DNA of 17,685 nucleotides from the NCBI GenBank assembly GCA_905193485.1, contig CAJJOX010000022.1:1-17685 (forward strand). The letters run 5' to 3'. This document shows, piece by piece, positions 7,619 through 16,420 of this stretch. The notes under the pieces are model-generated. The model was not told the DNA's origin, did no database searches, and saw only the letters and a program-made list of their open reading frames with translations. Position 1 is the first letter of the stretch; the number at the start of each line of letters is the position of its first letter. The position numbers were made by a program, and so were the translations under genes. This DNA comes from an uncultured Porphyromonadaceae bacterium. GTDB taxonomy: Bacteria; Bacteroidota; Bacteroidia; Bacteroidales; Muribaculaceae.

Positions 7619-8938
7619 TCAACGACCGCAGTTATAGAATTGCAGGATGCGCATGCGTAGTAAAGACTCATATTTTGCCTGGACAGCTTGCGCCGCAGCT
7701 GTGATGTAGGCGGTCTTTGTCTGTTCGAATTCAGTCGCATTGGCGCGGCCGAAATTGTATTTTTCCTGCATGGCCTCCATGGCTTCGCGTGCAGCCTCAC
7801 GAGCCGTTTCGGCGGCATGTAGTTTGGCTCGTGCCGCATCGGCCTGGCAATAGGCTTGTTGTATTTCCTTCAATAGAGATGTGCGTGCGTCGTCATAAAG
7901 CAGTTCGGCGTTGAGTCGTTGCACTTTGGCTTTGCGTACGGCGTTGCGTGTGGTGAATGCGTCGAAGATGGGAATGGAGAGCGAGAAGCCGAGATATTTG
8001 TTGAAATTGTCACGCATCTGACGGTGAAATGCCGGATTCTCCATTCCGGAAATGTTATAGTATGAGCTTGAAAGTCCGGCGTTGAGCGACAAACGGGGGA
8101 GCCAGCCGCTTTTGGCAAGGGATATCTGTCGGTCGGCAGTGGCGATGCCGAGTTCGGAAGCTTTGAGCGAGTGGTTGATGCGCATGGCGTTTACAAAAAT
8201 GGCATCAGCATCCGGAAGCAATGCGATGCTGTCGGACAAAGGAGCGATGTCGAAATTTTCGATGTCGGTCAGCTGAAGCAGGTGTGCGAGATCGACGAGG
8301 GCGATTCGCCGGTCGTTGGCTGTGGTTATGGATGTGAGCTTGTCCTGTTCAAGTTGCGAACGGGCTTGTGTGAGGTCGAGCTCGGGAATCTTGCCTGCTT
8401 CGAGAAGAACTGAGCGGCGGTCAAGTTCGACCTGTGATATTCGTTGCTGTTCGAGGGCGACCGCATGGAGTTCGCCACAATATAGCACCTGAAGGTAAGC
8501 CGACATGACCTGAAGGGTGACATTGTCTTTGGCAGCCTCAATGTTTTCGAGCATTGCCGATAAATTGGCTCGCGCAAGATCAAGTTGACGTTTTGCTGAC
8601 AGCCCCTGGAATAAGGGCAGCGAGAGGCCGACATTCCAACCGAATTCCGAGGTGTTGCGGTCGGCATAGGTGTTTTCCGATGTGAGTCCACGACCGAAAT
8701 TGAACGTCTGTGAAGCACCGGCGTTAAGCTCGGGAAGAAACTTGTCTTTGGCCTCGGTGATGTCCAGTTGTGCCGATTGGCTTTCGAGCGTTCGCTGACG
8801 CACCGAGATATTGTGGTCAATGGCATACTCGATGCATTGGTCGAGTGTCCAGGGCGTCGGTGCAGTCTGGGATATTGCTGAAAAGGATGAGGCGATAGCA
8901 GTGAAGGCTATGATTGAAAGTCTGGTTGACATGGTCAT
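7619..8938 (-). CDS. TolC-like outer-membrane efflux protein
   Basis: This 439-residue protein has a signal peptide of about 23 residues (ending SFSAISQ) and two outer-membrane-efflux-protein repeats, built of long Ala/Gln/Leu-rich helices with short strand regions. It forms the trimeric channel through the outer membrane for the exporter encoded upstream. Diagnostic stretches are TLDQCIEYAIDHNISVRQR near the N-terminus, FGRGLTSENTYADRNTSEFGWNVGLSLPLFQG (split here only for description as the first strand region) and LGFSLSIPIFDAF in the second repeat. The start overlaps the stop of the HlyD-like gene by 4 bp (ATGA), so translation is coupled. It is the last gene of the five-gene efflux operon. 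No clear terminator was seen in the 80 bp before the next promoter. Confidence 0.92.
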   Translation of the reverse strand: MTMSTRLSIIAFTAIASSFSAISQTAPTPWTLDQCIEYAIDHNISVRQRTLESQSAQLDITEAKDKFLPELNAGASQTFNFGRGLTSENTYADRNTSEFGWNVGLSLPLFQGLSAKRQLDLARANLSAMLENIEAAKDNVTLQVMSAYLQVLYCGELHAVALEQQRISQVELDRRSVLLEAGKIPELDLTQARSQLEQDKLTSITTANDRRIALVDLAHLLQLTDIENFDIAPLSDSIALLPDADAIFVNAMRINHSLKASELGIATADRQISLAKSGWLPRLSLNAGLSSSYYNISGMENPAFHRQMRDNFNKYLGFSLSIPIFDAFTTRNAVRKAKVQRLNAELLYDDARTSLLKEIQQAYCQADAARAKLHAAETAREAAREAMEAMQEKYNFGRANATEFEQTKTAYITAAAQAVQAKYESLLRMRILQFYNCGR

Positions 8939-10035
8939 TGTTGTTGTATTTCGGCGCCGCGCAGACGCGTTGTTGATTCGATTCCGGATTTTACTTCTAT
9001 ATTGAGGCCGTCGCTTGTGCCGGTGACAATTTGTGTGCGTCGGAATGTCTGGTTGGGAATACTGTCGGTAAGGACATAGACAAAGGTGGAGTCGCCCGAA
9101 AACTCCACGATGCTTTCAGGCACACGCATCACGTTGCCGGTGCGTTTTATGGCCACGGTCGCGTTGGCGCTGTAGCCGGCGCGGAGATTTTTATCGGTAT
9201 TGCCGGAAACGGCAGTCCTTACTTCAAATGTGTTGGCGCCGTTGCTCTGGGTGCCTTTCGGCGAGATATATTCAATCGATGCCTCGGCTGAGAAATCCGG
9301 AATAGCTCCCACAGTGATGGTGACAGGCATTCCTACTGAAAGTGATCCGACTTCAGTTTCGTCAGCCGTGCCTTTAAATATCAGATTGTTCATGTCGGCC
9401 ACAGTTGCGATTGTGGTTCCGTCATTGAAAGTATTGGCCTGTATCACCGACGAGCCGACTTTTACAGGCACATCGAGCACGAGTCCGGTGATAGTGGCAC
9501 GTACCTGCGTGTTGGCCTCCGAGGCATTGTAGCGCGACACGCCCTGTTTGACAATGTTCACGGCGTCGCGGGTGGCCTCAAGTTCGGCATTCGCTTTGTC
9601 AAGGGCAGCCTCTGTATTCTCATACTCCTCACGGGATATGACTTTCCGTTCATACAACATGGTGTTACGTTCATGTTTGAGCCGTGCGTCATCAAGCGCT
9701 ATACGGGCAACCTCAACACGACTTTCGGCTTCTGAAAGCATCGACGCGTCGGGAATTACCTTGATCACGGCAATCACGTCGCCCTCATGAACCATATCAC
9801 CGGGCTCGACATTGATTTTTGTAATGATGCCTGAGATCTGGGGCTTGATGAGAATTTCATCGCGTGGTTCGATTGAACCGGTTAGCACGGTTGTCTGTTC
9901 GATAGTGCCGGTGTCGGGTGTCACGATCTCGTAGACGGTAGGCTTCTCTTTGGAATTCACGAAGAGGAATACAAAAGTGCCTATAAACGCCAGGGCTATG
10001 ATGACCCATAGAAGAATCCGGAAAATTTTTTTCAT
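8935..10035 (-). CDS. HlyD/MacA-like periplasmic adaptor subunit of ABC efflux pump
   Basis: This 366-residue membrane fusion protein has one N-terminal membrane anchor (about 7-27). A split lipoyl-like domain follows (IKPQISGIITKINVEPGDMVHEGD), interrupted by a coiled-coil hairpin at about 98-165 rich in Glu, Ala and Arg (SEAESRVEVARIALDDARL). A beta-barrel domain and a membrane-proximal domain (RVPESIVEF, FVYVLTDS) complete it. It bridges the inner-membrane permeases and the TolC-like channel. It lies 43 bp downstream of the second permease gene and overlaps the TolC-like gene. The order and domain plan resemble MacA of MacAB-TolC. Substrate unknown. Confidence 0.92.
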   Translation of the reverse strand: MKKIFRILLWVIIALAFIGTFVFLFVNSKEKPTVYEIVTPDTGTIEQTTVLTGSIEPRDEILIKPQISGIITKINVEPGDMVHEGDVIAVIKVIPDASMLSEAESRVEVARIALDDARLKHERNTMLYERKVISREEYENTEAALDKANAELEATRDAVNIVKQGVSRYNASEANTQVRATITGLVLDVPVKVGSSVIQANTFNDGTTIATVADMNNLIFKGTADETEVGSLSVGMPVTITVGAIPDFSAEASIEYISPKGTQSNGANTFEVRTAVSGNTDKNLRAGYSANATVAIKRTGNVMRVPESIVEFSGDSTFVYVLTDSIPNQTFRRTQIVTGTSDGLNIEVKSGIESTTRLRGAEIQQQ

Positions 10036-10078
10036 ATAAGATGATGTTTTGAGGTTTCTATTTACGCGTGGATTTTGT

Positions 10079-11320
10079 TTATTTGTCGTTCAATGCTTCG
10101 ATCGGTTTGATTTTTATGGCCTTAAGCGCCGGAATAATACCGGCGGCAGTGCCGAGAATAACAAACAGCGCCATGATGCATGCGGCGTTTGTGAATGACA
10201 GCTGGAAATGTGCCGATCCGAGAACCGGGTCATAGGTGAGTCTGTCGGCGACGGAAAGCACTACCACGGCGAATAAAATGCCCGCGATGCCTGCCATTGT
10301 TGTAAGCGCGGCGCTTTCACACAGAATCTGGACAATGATGTCACGCTGCCGGGCACCGATGGCCCGCCGTATGCCGATTTCCTGAGTGCGTTCCTTCACG
10401 ATGATCCACATTATGTTGCCGATTCCGATGATTCCGGCCATCAGCGTGCCGATTCCGACAAACAACGCCAAAAGGCTGATGCCGATGAAGAGATTTTCAA
10501 CCATCTGGAACGGCTCGGAAATATCCATGAAGCGAAGAGCATCACTGTCGTCGGGATCGACAGGATGGAATGTGGCGAAGGCTTTACGCATCACGGGCTC
10601 GATCTCTTTGGGCGAGTGTCCGCTTTTTGCAGTGTAGATGAATCCATCGACTTCAGTGCCTTTGTTATAGGCGCGTCGGAGCGTAGTGGATGGGATAATT
10701 ACGGTTTCGTCCATTTTACCTCCAATTGAGGCCTGCGAAGTCTGACTCACGACGCCTACCACTAAAAAGTAGACATTGTTGACGGATATGTATTTGCCTA
10801 CAGGATTTTCAGATCCGAAAAGCTCGGCCGCGACGGAACTGCCGACAACGGCCACTTTACGGATCTGTGCATCGTCGGTGGCGTTTAGCACACGACCGGA
10901 ATTGATCACCGGGAGCTGGATTTTGAAATAATCGCTTTCGACACCAAGAATCTGACGCGCTGTCGATTTGGTGTTGTAGCACAGATTTCCCATCTCAAAT
11001 GTGAGTTTTGTCGACAGATCGATTACAGGTGAAACACGCCGGGTGAATTCAACATCACGATCGTCGAGCTGCCACAGCATGCCTTTGTTGAATCCGCCGT
11101 AGGATTTTGTCGTGCGGTCCGGGAAACAAGCTCCGAGGTTGGTGGCGAATCCGTCGAAATTCCGCATCAGCATTCCACGCAATCCCGAGGCACCGCCCAT
11201 CAGCATCGCCAGCATTGCCGTGCCCCAGAATATACCGAAGGCCGTGAGGAATGTACGTGTCTTGTTGCGGGAAAGTGAAGCTCCTATTTCGCGCCAGTTG
11301 TCGGTGTCAAACAGATTCAT
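10079..11320 (-). CDS. ABC transporter permease, FtsX/MacB type (second permease)
   Basis: This 413-residue protein has the MacB/FtsX plan. A first transmembrane helix (about 22-45) follows the amphipathic start NWREIGASLSRNKTRTFL. A large periplasmic domain runs to about residue 275, and three C-terminal helices carry the coupling stretch ERTQEIGIRRAIGARQRDI. The end IKIKPIEALNDK is typical of the family. There is no fused ATPase domain; ATP hydrolysis comes from the separate subunit encoded at 12554-13258. It lies 19 bp downstream of the first permease and is related to it but clearly different, so the two may form a heterodimer. Confidence 0.92.
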   Translation of the reverse strand: MNLFDTDNWREIGASLSRNKTRTFLTAFGIFWGTAMLAMLMGGASGLRGMLMRNFDGFATNLGACFPDRTTKSYGGFNKGMLWQLDDRDVEFTRRVSPVIDLSTKLTFEMGNLCYNTKSTARQILGVESDYFKIQLPVINSGRVLNATDDAQIRKVAVVGSSVAAELFGSENPVGKYISVNNVYFLVVGVVSQTSQASIGGKMDETVIIPSTTLRRAYNKGTEVDGFIYTAKSGHSPKEIEPVMRKAFATFHPVDPDDSDALRFMDISEPFQMVENLFIGISLLALFVGIGTLMAGIIGIGNIMWIIVKERTQEIGIRRAIGARQRDIIVQILCESAALTTMAGIAGILFAVVVLSVADRLTYDPVLGSAHFQLSFTNAACIMALFVILGTAAGIIPALKAIKIKPIEALNDK

Positions 11321-11339
11321 GATTTTGAGGAATGAATGG

Positions 11340-12560
11340 TTATTCGTCGCGTAGGGCTTCGACAGGTTTTACTTTAGTTGCTTTGATTGCCGGAAAGAGG
11401 CCTGCCAGAGCTCCGGAAATGATGAGCACGATCGTGACATTAAGTGCTGTGGACAGGTCGACTGTCGGATCCTTAAGGAAGTCGACTCCCTGTGCGAAGA
11501 ACGAGATCAACGCTGTTATCGCCGTGCCCGTTACTATGCCGACATATCCGAACAGTGTGGTGATGACTACGCTTTCAGCCACAATCTGCGTCAGGATACT
11601 CCGCGGTTTCGCGCCGATGGCACGGCGGATGCCTATTTCATGGGCGCGCTCCCTCACCGACACAAACATGATGTTGCTCACGCCCACTATGCCGGAGAGT
11701 AACGTAAAAAGTCCGATAAGCCATACGGCAATCCGTAGGATGTTCATTGCGGAAAGGCTCGACATGTAGCTTGTGAACCGGTTCCATGTGTAGACTCCGC
11801 TTTCGTCGTCGGGGTCAAATTCGTGGGCTGCCGCCATGGCATGGCGTATGTCGCGTTCGGCCTCTTCGCCGTCATCGATTGTGGTCACATCTTTAATCAT
11901 CACCTCCGATTGGGAAACGGTGCCGTCGTTGCCCATGATGGCCATTGCTGTAGTAAACGGTATGTAGGTGCCGTTTTCCCATTCGTGGCGGTATATGCCG
12001 ATGATGCGCCATGAAAGGCCGAAGGCGTCGACGCGCTGCCCCAAGGCTTTTTCTGCCGAGCCGAAGAGCAGGGCGGCGTTCTTTTCTTCGAGAACCATCG
12101 CTTTACGGTTTAGATCCAGATCCGGCTGATTGAGGAACCGTCCATAGATTATGTCGAGTTTTGCGCGTTTTTCTTCCTGCGGAGAGTGTCCGTAGAGGCT
12201 TCCGGAAATATATTCGTCGGCCGATGAAATATAAGCCGAGTCAATGACTTTTATCTGCCAGACATCGGCGATGTGTGAACCGCCTTTTTCGATGAGTTGC
12301 GACCTGTCGGATGTTTTTAGCTCGATATGGCGCCCTTCTTTATACCCTTTGTAGGTCTTTGATGTGACGCCAGGCCACATTGAGATGACGCTCGATGTTT
12401 CGAGTGACGCCATTGAAGTGAAGCCGTTGTAGACGCCACGGCTCATTCCAAGCAGCACGATTAGCATGAAAATGCCCCATGCTACGGCGAAACCTGTCAG
12501 TGCGGTGCGCAGTTTGTTGCGGCGAAGAGTCTGTCCTATTTCTCGAATGAGGTCTAACAT
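11340..12560 (-). CDS. ABC transporter permease, FtsX/MacB type (first permease)
   Basis: This 406-residue protein has the same plan as its downstream neighbour. A transmembrane helix lies at about 20-40 after IREIGQTLRRNKLRTALTG, then a periplasmic domain, then three C-terminal helices with ERAHEIGIRRAIGAKPRSI and the end TKVKPVEALRDE. Such permeases act as mechanotransmitters that drive periplasmic substrates through an adaptor and TolC channel. Its start overlaps the end of the ATPase gene by 7 bp, which fixes it as the cognate partner. The two permeases share the coupling-helix block but differ in their periplasmic domains, suggesting ancient duplication. Confidence 0.92.
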   Translation of the reverse strand: MLDLIREIGQTLRRNKLRTALTGFAVAWGIFMLIVLLGMSRGVYNGFTSMASLETSSVISMWPGVTSKTYKGYKEGRHIELKTSDRSQLIEKGGSHIADVWQIKVIDSAYISSADEYISGSLYGHSPQEEKRAKLDIIYGRFLNQPDLDLNRKAMVLEEKNAALLFGSAEKALGQRVDAFGLSWRIIGIYRHEWENGTYIPFTTAMAIMGNDGTVSQSEVMIKDVTTIDDGEEAERDIRHAMAAAHEFDPDDESGVYTWNRFTSYMSSLSAMNILRIAVWLIGLFTLLSGIVGVSNIMFVSVRERAHEIGIRRAIGAKPRSILTQIVAESVVITTLFGYVGIVTGTAITALISFFAQGVDFLKDPTVDLSTALNVTIVLIISGALAGLFPAIKATKVKPVEALRDE

Positions 12561-13258
12561 TTTTCGGAATAATCGTTGGATGTGACGACCGGATCATCTG
12601 CCATGATGCTTCCGTCGGAAATTCGGATTATGCGACCGGTCTGGGCTCCCACATTCGGGTCATGGGTCACAACTACAATAGTCATGCCTTGGTCGTTTAG
12701 CTTGCGGAAAACATCCATCACTTCTTTCGAGGTGTGAGAGTCGAGGGCTCCGGTCGGTTCATCGGCAAGAATTATCGATGGATTGGTGATGAGTGCGCGG
12801 GCAATGGCTACGCGCTGTTTTTGACCGCCCGACATTTCCGACGGCAGATGACGGGCGCGGTCGGCCAGCCCCATACGTTCAAGCTGTTCCATTGCGAGCA
12901 TGTTTCGTCGTCGACGCGATACTCCCTGATAGTATAGTGGCAGCGCCACGTTTTCCACAGCATCCTTATAGCTTATCAGGTTGAACGACTGAAATACGAA
13001 TCCGATCATGCGGTTGCGCAACTCGGCGGCGCGGTTTTCGCTCAGATTTTTGACGAGCGTGCCGTCGAGAATGTATTCTCCGGTATCATAGTTGTCGAGA
13101 ATGCCTATGATGTTGAGAAGAGTGGATTTTCCGGATCCGGACGCACCCATTATGGATACAAACTCGCCACGGCCGATTTCGAGGTTTATGCCTTTGAGCA
13201 CATGGAGCGGAACTGCGCCCGGATAGGTCTTGTTTATGTCGTTCAGACGTATGATCAT
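12554..13258 (-). CDS. ABC transporter ATP-binding protein (LolD/MacB-type)
   Basis: This 234-residue ATPase is the energy-supplying subunit of the exporter. Walker A GASGSGKST is at 38-46, the Q-loop VFQSFN at 88-93, the signature MSGGQ at 142-146 (in place of LSGGQ), Walker B IILADE at 162-167 followed by the D-loop TGALDS, and the switch His199 in VTHD. All catalytic elements are intact. The MacB/LolD subgroup is indicated by the 'GSGKSTLLNIIGILD' stretch and the FtsX-type partners. It is the first gene of the efflux operon. No clear promoter was found in the 108 bp ahead of it, so read-through from the aromatic operon is possible. Confidence 0.93.
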   Translation of the reverse strand: MIIRLNDINKTYPGAVPLHVLKGINLEIGRGEFVSIMGASGSGKSTLLNIIGILDNYDTGEYILDGTLVKNLSENRAAELRNRMIGFVFQSFNLISYKDAVENVALPLYYQGVSRRRRNMLAMEQLERMGLADRARHLPSEMSGGQKQRVAIARALITNPSIILADEPTGALDSHTSKEVMDVFRKLNDQGMTIVVVTHDPNVGAQTGRIIRISDGSIMADDPVVTSNDYSEKC

Positions 13259-13331
13259 CGCTAAGTGATAAATGACTGTTTGAGATAATTCATGATATTA
13301 GACGCGACAACGCACCGGATAGTTGCATTGC

Positions 13332-13359
13332 CGCGTGGAAAAATAAAGGCTGTCCCGCG
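13332..13359 (-). terminator. Weak hairpin between tyrA-like gene and efflux operon
   Basis: CGCG+GGA pairs with TCC+CGCG with one bulged base and a 13-nt loop, just 7 bp after the prephenate dehydrogenase stop. No U tract follows on the minus strand. It could be a weak terminator or processing hairpin. The rest of the 108-bp gap (13259-13366) shows no recognisable promoter. Confidence 0.3.
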
Positions 13360-13366
13360 TTTGGAA

Positions 13367-14140
13367 TTATTTCAGATTGTCGCGGATTCCGTGAAGATAT
13401 TCGGTCATGGCTTGTGAATCACGTTTTTCCACAATTTCCTGAAGCAATGCCAGCTGCTGGCGGATATGCTTTAGCTGTTCGGGTGTGTTGGGGTTGAAAA
13501 GTATCTCTGAAAGCAGGAAATCGTCTTCACTCATCAATCCGCGGGCTATGGCAAGATGGCGTTTGAAGGTTGTGCCGGGTGCGTCCTGATGTTTCATTAC
13601 GGATGCAAACACGAGTGTCGAAGCAAACGGGATTGAAAGTGAGTAGGCAATCGTTTTGTCGTGCTGTTCAAAACTATAGTCGACAATGTTGAGGCCGAGG
13701 CGACGGTAGATGTCGCGGAAAAACAATCGTGCCATGTGGTCGCCTTCGGTTATAATAATGGCGTTTTCATTGGCGAGATTACTCAGTGATGCAAACGTCG
13801 GTCCGAACATAGGATGGGTGGAGGCAAAAGGGTGTGCGCACTCAGCGTAGAATTCAGGCAGGCCTGTTTTTACAGAAGCTATATCGGCGAGAATGCAGTT
13901 GTCCGTAATATGTGGCATCACCTGTCGGAAGGCATCGAGAGTGTGACGGACAGTTGCCGCGTTGATAACCATTTCCGGTGCGAACGCATCGATTTGATCA
14001 AGCGAGTCGAAACGTTCCACACCATACGTGAAACGAAGACGGTCGGAGTCGGGATCGTAAACGGCCACTTGATGTTCGGACGAAAGGAGGTCGCAGAAGA
14101 AAGTGCCCATCTTGCCTGCGCCGAGAATAAGTAGTTTCAT
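13367..14140 (-). CDS. tyrA: Prephenate dehydrogenase (TyrA type)
   Basis: This 257-residue enzyme oxidatively decarboxylates prephenate to 4-hydroxyphenylpyruvate, the Tyr branch step. The dinucleotide-binding loop GAGKMG is at 7-12, with Asp29 ending the second strand (VYDPD), which hints at NAD+ preference. The substrate-site motif STHPMFGPT is at 107-115 and the EQHDKTIAYSLSIPF block, with the second conserved His, at 158-172. There is no C-terminal ACT domain, so feedback control is not expected within this protein. The start overlaps the DAHP synthase/chorismate mutase stop by 4 bp (ATGA), so the enzyme that makes prephenate and this enzyme are translationally coupled. An arogenate-specific activity cannot be excluded by eye. 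Confidence 0.9.
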   Translation of the reverse strand: MKLLILGAGKMGTFFCDLLSSEHQVAVYDPDSDRLRFTYGVERFDSLDQIDAFAPEMVINAATVRHTLDAFRQVMPHITDNCILADIASVKTGLPEFYAECAHPFASTHPMFGPTFASLSNLANENAIIITEGDHMARLFFRDIYRRLGLNIVDYSFEQHDKTIAYSLSIPFASTLVFASVMKHQDAPGTTFKRHLAIARGLMSEDDFLLSEILFNPNTPEQLKHIRQQLALLQEIVEKRDSQAMTEYLHGIRDNLK

Positions 14141-15222
14141 ATTTGTCGGTCGTTGATTATTTCAATCTGTTGGCGCACCGATTCGTCGTGAATGGCGAGC
14201 AGGACAGTCTTCATGAAATCGGGACTCATTCCCATTTCTTCGCCGGTGCGTACACGTGAACGGATAATGTCGTTATATCGTCCGGCCTGAACGACCGGCA
14301 TGCGGTGCTCTTTTTTGTAGCGTCCGATGTCGCGCGACACTCCCATTCGTTTCGATAGGATTTCAAGAAGCTCGTTGTCTATTCGGTCGATTTGCTGCCT
14401 AAGAAGCGTGAGGCTTTCGGTTGTCTGGTGCGAATCACGAATGACAAGTGTGTTTAGGATGAAATTCAGGATTTCGGGCGTGACTTGCTGGGCGGCGTCG
14501 CTCCACGCGTTGTCGGGGTCGCAATGGCTCTCGATGATCAGGCCGTTGAATCCCATGTCCATTGCCTGCTGCGATAGCGGCGCGATGAGCTCTCGTTTGC
14601 CTCCGATGTGGGAGGGGTCGCAAATGATGGGGAGGTCTGGATAGCGAAGTCTGAGTTCGATCGGGATGTGCCATTGCGGCATGTTGCGGTAGATATGCCG
14701 GCCATAGGTAGAGAACCCGCGATGGATGGCGCCGAGGCGTCGTACCCCGGCGTTGTATAGGCGTTGGAGGGCTCCTACCCATAGTTCGAGATCGGGGTTT
14801 ACGGGGTTTTTTACAAATACTGTGAGTTCCCCGGAGCGTCCTGTGGCCTTGAGTGTATCGGCAATCTCCTGCATGGCGAACGGGTTGGCTGAAGTGCGGG
14901 CACCGATCCAGATTATGTCGATACCGGCATCAAGAGCCTCTTTCACATGGCGGGCGTTGGCTACTTCAGTGGCAGTGTACATGCCTGTTTCGTCATGAAC
15001 GTGCTGTAGCCATTCAAGACCGGGAGTGCCAATGCCTTCGAAACCGCCCGGTTTAGTGCGTGGTTTCCAGATACCGGCACGAAAAATTCTGATAACGTCG
15101 GCTGCGAGCTCACGGGCGGTATCCATCACTTGACTGCATGTTTCCGCGCTGCATGGACCGGCGATGATCAGCGGTTTGTCGGGGTCGATGCCCTTGAACG
15201 TTATGGGTTTAAGATCTTTCAT
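14137..15222 (-). CDS. Bifunctional DAHP synthase / chorismate mutase
   Basis: This 361-residue protein joins the first step of the shikimate pathway (phosphoenolpyruvate plus erythrose 4-phosphate to DAHP) to the chorismate-to-prephenate step. The type I-beta DAHP synthase domain covers about 5-262, with GPCSAE at 22-27 (metal Cys24), KPRT at 53-56, CDPSH at 201-205 (metal His205) and ESH at 231-233 (metal Glu231). An AroQ-type chorismate mutase covers about 266-355, with LRQQIDRIDNELLEILSKRM (Arg275, Arg292) and RYKKEH (Lys303). There is no N-terminal ferredoxin-like or ACT regulatory domain. In a related Prevotella enzyme of this order, the mutase domain transmits prephenate inhibition to the synthase; I infer the same here. 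It overlaps the aminotransferase gene by 14 bp and the tyrA-like gene by 4 bp. Confidence 0.94.
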   Translation of the reverse strand: MKDLKPITFKGIDPDKPLIIAGPCSAETCSQVMDTARELAADVIRIFRAGIWKPRTKPGGFEGIGTPGLEWLQHVHDETGMYTATEVANARHVKEALDAGIDIIWIGARTSANPFAMQEIADTLKATGRSGELTVFVKNPVNPDLELWVGALQRLYNAGVRRLGAIHRGFSTYGRHIYRNMPQWHIPIELRLRYPDLPIICDPSHIGGKRELIAPLSQQAMDMGFNGLIIESHCDPDNAWSDAAQQVTPEILNFILNTLVIRDSHQTTESLTLLRQQIDRIDNELLEILSKRMGVSRDIGRYKKEHRMPVVQAGRYNDIIRSRVRTGEEMGMSPDFMKTVLLAIHDESVRQQIEIINDRQI

Positions 15223-16420
15223 TGTTGCGTTGAGTGTTATATTGAACGATGCGGTTTAGGGCGCGCTCGAGATTGTGTTCTGTCGCGCATAGCGATATGC
15301 GGATATAACGGATGCCGTTGGACCCGAAGATAAAGCCGGGAGTTATGAACACACGAGCATCGTAGAGCAGACGGTCAGCCATCAATTCCGATGATGGCTC
15401 ATTGTCAGGAATCCGACCCCAAAGGAAAAGACCACGCTGTGAAGGGTCGAAGCTGCAACCGAGGGCATGCATTATACGTTCGGCTATTATCCGGCGGCGG
15501 GAATAGATGACGTTAAGTGAGTCATACCATTTATCCGGAGCCTCCAATGCCCGGGCTGCCGCCAGCATCATCGGGCGGAACTGGCCGCTGTCGATGTTTG
15601 ATTTTACTTTCAGCACCCATTTCACGAATGTAGGGTTGGATGTGAGCATGGCCATTCGCCATCCGGCCATGTTGTGACTTTTGCTTAAGGAGTTTAGCTC
15701 TATAGCGATATTCTTGGCTCCGGGAATCTGCATTATGCTTAACGGGCGGTCGTTGAGAATGAAGCTGTAAGGATTGTCATGTGCTATCACGATGCCATGT
15801 CTGATGCCGAAGTCGACAAGCCGTCTGAATAATTCGGGAGAGGCCGGAGCTCCGGTCGGCATATGGGGATAATTGACCCACATTAGCTTCACGCCTTCGA
15901 GATCCATGCGTTCGAGCGCTTCGAAATCGGGTTGCCATCGACGCTCCTCGGTGAGGTCATAGGTGAGTATGCGGGCTTGTACAAGCCGGCTTGCCGATGC
16001 ATAGGTGGGGTAGCCGGGATTAGGAATCAGCACGCCGTCGCCCGGATTAAGGAATGTGAGCGAGAGTTGGAGTATGCCTTCTTTCGATCCTATTAGCGGT
16101 AGGATTTCCGTATCGGGATCAACAGTTACGTCATAATGGCGATTATACCATCCGGCATAGGCGCGGCGCAGTTCCGGGATACCGGTGTAAGGCTGGTAGC
16201 TATGAGTGTCGTCGCGCCGGGCGTATTGACATAGCGTTTCAATGACTTCGGGCTGAGGCGGTCGATCCGGTCCTCCAATGCCGAGTGATATTATGTCATA
16301 ACCCTCGGCATTGAGGCGTGCTACCTCGCGCAGACGTTGCGAAAAGTAATATTCGCGGATTTCACCGACGCGGTCGGCCGGTCTGATGGCTGGATTCGGG
16401 TTGTCGTTTTCAGATTTCAT
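15209..16420 (-). CDS. Class I/II PLP-dependent aminotransferase of the aromatic operon
   Basis: The protein is 403 residues from ATG 16418-16420. An in-frame TTG at 16444 would add 8 residues and lengthen the overlap with the upstream gene, so it is not preferred. Motifs, numbered from the ATG: Tyr-rich substrate region HSYQPYTGIPELR (73-85), PNPGYPTY (133-140), NYPHMPTG (183-190), the cofactor-binding DNPY (215-218), the PLP-binding lysine Lys247 in SLSKSHNMAGWR, and Arg374 in RYIRIS for the substrate carboxylate. The usual NPTG reads MPTG here. Its place between prephenate dehydratase and chorismate mutase suggests final transamination of phenylpyruvate and 4-hydroxyphenylpyruvate, or of prephenate. 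Sequence alone does not exclude LL-diaminopimelate aminotransferase-like specificity. It overlaps the upstream gene by 11 bp. Confidence 0.88.
   Translation of the reverse strand: MKSENDNPNPAIRPADRVGEIREYYFSQRLREVARLNAEGYDIISLGIGGPDRPPQPEVIETLCQYARRDDTHSYQPYTGIPELRRAYAGWYNRHYDVTVDPDTEILPLIGSKEGILQLSLTFLNPGDGVLIPNPGYPTYASASRLVQARILTYDLTEERRWQPDFEALERMDLEGVKLMWVNYPHMPTGAPASPELFRRLVDFGIRHGIVIAHDNPYSFILNDRPLSIMQIPGAKNIAIELNSLSKSHNMAGWRMAMLTSNPTFVKWVLKVKSNIDSGQFRPMMLAAARALEAPDKWYDSLNVIYSRRRIIAERIMHALGCSFDPSQRGLFLWGRIPDNEPSSELMADRLLYDARVFITPGFIFGSNGIRYIRISLCATEHNLERALNRIVQYNTQRNNERS

Noticed and set aside
13259..13366. A promoter or leader peptide for the efflux operon
   Set aside because: No TAnnTTTG element with an upstream TTTG at suitable spacing was found on the minus strand, and no short frame with biased composition was seen.
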